Assembly: GCA_035391225.1 (NCBI GenBank)
Contig: DAOPKN010000032.1
Span: forward strand, 1 to 24,359
DNA: 24,359 nt
Origin: DAOPKN01 sp035391225
Lineage (GTDB): Bacteria; Thermotogota; Thermotogae; MWEM01
Direction: 5' to 3'
Positions within the stretch are counted from its first letter, which is position 1. Each line of letters opens with the position of its first letter. Shown here one piece after another: positions 22,537-24,359 of the stretch. The translations under genes and the position numbers were made by a program. The notes under the pieces are model-generated. The model had not been told where the DNA came from, ran no database searches, and saw nothing but the letters and a program-made list of their open reading frames with translations.

Positions 22537-22567
22537 AAAAAAATCCCCCCGGAAGCGTACCGGGGGG
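22537..22567 (-). terminator. Strong intrinsic terminator after the BtrH-like gene
   Basis: On the minus strand an 8-base-pair stem (CCCCCCGG with CCGGGGGG, 22567-22545) with a 7-base loop is followed by A and seven T (22544-22537 region). It is 22 bases after the stop codon. Confidence 0.92.
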
Positions 22568-22588
22568 GGAAGGAACCGCAAAATGGAC

Positions 22589-23551
22589 TTACAACGAGGC
22601 CTGCAGAATGGACATCGCCTTGTCTTCGAGCTCTGCAGCACGCTGTACGTCTTCTAGTGTGGGAACGACCTTCTCGGGTTCCACGCGCACGTTGGGGTTT
22701 GGGCCCTGGAAGGGAATGCGTTTTGCCATGGTTTCAAACAAGGCGGCCACTTCCTGCAAAGGCTCCAGCGCTTCTCGCACGCTTCCCATGTTCGGGTACT
22801 TGCCCACGATGCGTTCCACGAACTGCGCGAGGTGTTTCTTGGCATCCGCGTACACCGCCAGGTTATACGTGAGCCCAAAGGGGTTGAAAGCTCTCTTTTC
22901 CAACGCGTTGGCCAGGTACTGGTAGGCCATCTTTCCGCGTGCATACCCGGGAAAGAACTCCGCGGGAGAGTTCCATTCCTTCACGCCCCATTCCAGCGCT
23001 TGACGCATTTTGCGTTCCTCGGGAACATCCACCTTTTCCAGGAACACGTGCATGTACAGCCACGGCGCCTCGGAAATCCCAAGGTTGTCGTACAGCAAGG
23101 GGTCGGGGTTCTCGTCCACGCAGGTGCTCACGGAGAAAGCCTTCTGCTCGTCGTCGTAACCGGTCAAGATGCCGAATTCCAGGATGGGAGTGGGGGCCCA
23201 TGTCACCACGGGAACTCCCCGATCGATTGACCGCCGCACCATCTGGATAGCCTGTTCTCGAATCAACCCGAAAGTATTGAGCTTGCCGTTGTTGAACACC
23301 GCCAGCTGGCTGGAATGGATGCCGATGCGATCCATCATCATGAAGTGTTCCTGGTGCCAATCGTACACGGTGGGCCCAGAGGGGCACACGTCGTTTCGCA
23401 CGATGAAGTGGAACGCCATCCCCGTTTGTCCCATGAGGTCCACGATGTCCCCGGAAAACATGCCTGCCTTCACCAGGCACCCCCCTACGCTTGCCATGTA
23501 CGATGTCCAGCTGGGAAGCATCTGTACGTTGTCCAAGTTCTTCTGCGCCAT
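22589..23551 (-). CDS. BtrH N-terminal-like (papain/C39-type fold) protein
   Basis: The 320-residue product resembles proteins annotated with a butirosin-biosynthesis-H (BtrH) N-terminal or C39-like domain. It has an early cysteine (Cys25, in SVGGCLVKAG) followed by FHF, CPSGPT (56-61), then a regulatory-looking centre (RRSIDRGVPVVTW) and ILTGYDDEQKAFSVS, the 'G-Y-D-D' pattern typical of bacterial C39-like domains that inspect or transfer an acyl group. BtrH itself transfers an acyl side chain from a carrier protein to an aminoglycoside; other relatives are uncharacterised. The second half (about 185-320) is helical (FPGYARGKMAYQYLANALE). No carrier protein or antibiotic genes are nearby, so the substrate is unknown. 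There is no signal peptide, so it is cytoplasmic. ATG at 23551 has AAGGAGG upstream. It is transcribed alone and ended by a strong terminator. Confidence 0.75.
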   Translation of the reverse strand: MAQKNLDNVQMLPSWTSYMASVGGCLVKAGMFSGDIVDLMGQTGMAFHFIVRNDVCPSGPTVYDWHQEHFMMMDRIGIHSSQLAVFNNGKLNTFGLIREQAIQMVRRSIDRGVPVVTWAPTPILEFGILTGYDDEQKAFSVSTCVDENPDPLLYDNLGISEAPWLYMHVFLEKVDVPEERKMRQALEWGVKEWNSPAEFFPGYARGKMAYQYLANALEKRAFNPFGLTYNLAVYADAKKHLAQFVERIVGKYPNMGSVREALEPLQEVAALFETMAKRIPFQGPNPNVRVEPEKVVPTLEDVQRAAELEDKAMSILQASL

Positions 23552-23585
23552 GATTCATTCCTCCTTCGTGGTTTGTGGTACTTCG

Positions 23586-23591
23586 ATTCTA
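23586..23591 (-). promoter_or_regulatory. Candidate -10 box of the BtrH-like gene
   Basis: On the minus strand TAGAAT (23591-23586) lies 34 bases before the ATG. It has no TG extension and no -35 box, unlike most other boxes here. Confidence 0.35.
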
Positions 23592-23699
23592 CGCCGGGGG
23601 GTAGGCCATATGATGTCCCACCCTTTGCGTTTCCGAAAAACGAGCCATGGGAAGGCACGGAGGCCTGCGCCTAACAGCAACAGTTGGGAATGCGGGACT

Positions 23700-23844
23700 T
23701 TGCCATTCACGGAATCACCAAACGGAATCCGTTAAGGCAACCCCCGGTGGTAACCCTGGGAACCGTGCACCCCAGTGCGGCTTCTTTTTCCCCACTTCCA
23801 ACTCCCCCACTGGGCGGCACCGTTCCCCGCAGGCAAAATCGGGG
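23700..23844. repeat. Two adjacent imperfect inverted repeats (possible structured RNA)
   Basis: Hairpin A (23700-23740) pairs TTGCC with GGCAA and, inside, ACGGAATC with GAATCCGT (7 of 8 pairs). Hairpin B (23742-23844) has a 20-position stem, 23758-23777 against 23808-23827, with 17 complementary pairs, a 30-base pyrimidine-rich loop, and an outer CCCCG/CGGGG closing pair (23742-23746 and 23840-23844). Strand, ends and function are unknown. The motifs of RNase P RNA, signal recognition particle RNA or known riboswitches were not found. Confidence 0.55.
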
Positions 23845-23914
23845 AAAAACAGAACAAAATGCAAGGCTGCGGAAAAGGAATTTTGGGCGGGTATATTGGT
23901 TTCGAAAGGCAGAA

Positions 23915-23942
23915 AGAAGCAGGAAGCGAGAGTTCTGCTTCT
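23915..23942. repeat. Inverted repeat with ten base pairs
   Basis: AGAAGCAG (23915-23922) pairs perfectly with CTGCTTCT (23935-23942), and two further pairs (one G-U) extend the stem, leaving an 8-base loop. No T run follows on either strand, so it is not a simple terminator. Confidence 0.5.
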
Positions 23943-23970
23943 ACCTGGGCAGAGTTGGAGAAGTTCGTTT

Positions 23971-24021
23971 AGGCTGAATACCGCAATCTACCTCATACCC
24001 CAAAATTTGAGATTTCAGCCT
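23971..24021. repeat. Inverted repeat with bulged stem
   Basis: AGGCTGAA (23971-23978) pairs perfectly with TTCAGCCT (24014-24021). Within it ATCT (23986-23989) pairs with AGAT (24010-24013), leaving a one-sided 7-base bulge and a 20-base loop. Confidence 0.5.
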
Positions 24022-24298
24022 GTATCCAACCTGTCCTGGCAGGGGCAGCACATCAAAGTGGCACGAGAATTGGGTTTTCAAGCATTTCACGTGTCCAATG
24101 GCCGAAAAATCGAAAAACTTGCTTGTTCTTTGACAGTTTCTTGAATAGCCACTTTTTTCGGTTCTCATTCATTTCGTGTGGGTTGAAACAAGTTAGCTTT
24201 GCAAGAAGTGGGAATTGCGTGCTTAAACCCTTTCAATGCTCTTCGTGTAAGCTGGTTTTGTTCCTACCCACTTAATTCGAAGGAGCCCTTTTTTCTTG

Positions 24299-24307
24299 TG
24301 TTAGGAT
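24299..24307 (+). promoter_or_regulatory. Extended -10 promoter of ssrA
   Basis: TGTTAGGAT has TAGGAT (24302-24307) with the TG extension, ten bases before the first base of the tmRNA, which is suitable spacing. No -35 box is clear. Confidence 0.45.
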
Positions 24308-24317
24308 ACGTCGATTC

Positions 24318-24359
24318 GGGAGCGAATTGGGATCGACGGGGATGCACGCGCTTCGGGAA
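24318..24359 (+). ncRNA. ssrA: Transfer-messenger RNA (tmRNA), 5' end, cut by the window edge
   Basis: The sequence GGGAGCGAATTGGGATCG, followed by ACGGGGATG, matches the conserved 5' end of bacterial tmRNA: a G-rich acceptor strand, then the D-loop-like GGATTCGACRGGGATG (here GGGATCGACGGGGATG, 24329-24344). Only 42 bases are present, so the tag-coding part, pseudoknots and 3' acceptor end lie beyond the window. tmRNA with SmpB rescues stalled ribosomes. It is transcribed on the plus strand from an extended -10 box. Confidence rests on the 5' motif alone. Confidence 0.8.

Larger units (their letters stand above)
23552..24317. other. Long intergenic region without a credible protein gene
   Basis: These 766 bases separate the BtrH-like gene from ssrA. 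Open frames exist, the longest being 165 codons on the plus strand, but they have no ribosome binding site, poor codon pattern and no recognisable domain. The region instead holds four substantial inverted repeats (23700-23740, 23742-23844, 23915-23942 and 23971-24021), listed separately. Beyond 24022 I see only weak structure, and then the tmRNA promoter. Degraded genes or an RNA gene are the main possibilities. Confidence 0.7.

Noticed and set aside
23647..24144. A 165-codon plus-strand open frame in the long intergenic region
   Set aside because: It has no ribosome binding site and low-complexity Ser/Gly/Arg-rich content, and it crosses the strong inverted repeats.
24130..24158. TTGACA at 24130-24135 as a -35 box
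   Set aside because: No -10-like hexamer lies 16-18 bases downstream; the sequence there is a T run.
24181..24270. A GGTTGAAAC-like stretch and loosely matching arms that recall a CRISPR repeat or a hairpin
   Set aside because: There is only one copy, no regular spacing, and the arms pair poorly.
1..24359. tRNA or rRNA genes
   Set aside because: No T-arm consensus with a matching acceptor stem, and no rRNA core sequences, were found on either strand by reading.
1..24359. Phage, insertion sequence, toxin-antitoxin or defence island
   Set aside because: No transposase, integrase, terminal repeats or defence-type domains were recognised; the genes are metabolic, envelope, signalling and housekeeping types.

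Overview
This is a bacterial chromosomal fragment of moderate GC content (a little over 50 percent by eye), densely packed with genes on both strands. It is a draft assembly, with a 100-base run of N at 13701-13800. Several features point towards the Thermotogota or a related deep-branching anaerobic lineage: a GH4 alpha-glucosidase with Cys174 and His203 at the positions known from Thermotoga maritima AglA, a short IF-2 (704 aa), and a long DHH-CBS-nucleotidyltransferase protein. GC is higher than I expect for cultured Thermotoga. The assignment is inference from remembered families, not from a search.

Layout. Positions 97-5845 hold sugar and metal functions: a PfkB-type kinase with a small secreted or membrane partner (+), a cation-diffusion-facilitator transporter followed by a Gfo/Idh/MocA oxidoreductase (-), an AraC-type regulator with a GyrI-like ligand domain (+), and the GH4 alpha-glucosidase (+). 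A basic protein of unknown function (5909-6502) meets, stop codon to stop codon, a compact minus-strand information-processing operon: infB, comF and the tRNA nucleotidyltransferase/poly(A) polymerase (12010 down to 6503). The operon has a recognisable promoter, and the terminator of an upstream chemotaxis receptor gene lies just before it.

Beyond the gap come a secreted GerW/YtfJ-like protein with its own terminator, an overlapping glycosyltransferase and UPF0104 membrane protein pair, and a soluble PAS-GAF-PAS histidine kinase whose end overlaps an FAD/NAD(P)H oxidoreductase. Then follow a glycerophosphodiester phosphodiesterase (-), divergent from a HAAS-like protein with a glycine-rich hydrophobic repeat array (+), a YitT-family membrane protein (-), and a BtrH/C39-like protein (-) with a strong terminator. 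The last 770 bases carry no convincing protein gene. They contain four substantial inverted repeats and end in the first 42 bases of ssrA (tmRNA), cut by the window edge.

Regulation. Most transcription units start behind a TGnTAnnnT extended -10 box, and a -35 box can be recognised only for infB. GTG and TTG starts are frequent, usually behind strong Shine-Dalgarno sequences. I see no CRISPR array, prophage, insertion sequence, tRNA or rRNA gene, and no defence-type gene cluster. The most unusual items are the structured region before tmRNA, the HAAS/glycine-repeat protein, the BtrH-like protein, the kinase-oxidoreductase overlap, and a possible ATC start codon on the phosphodiesterase.
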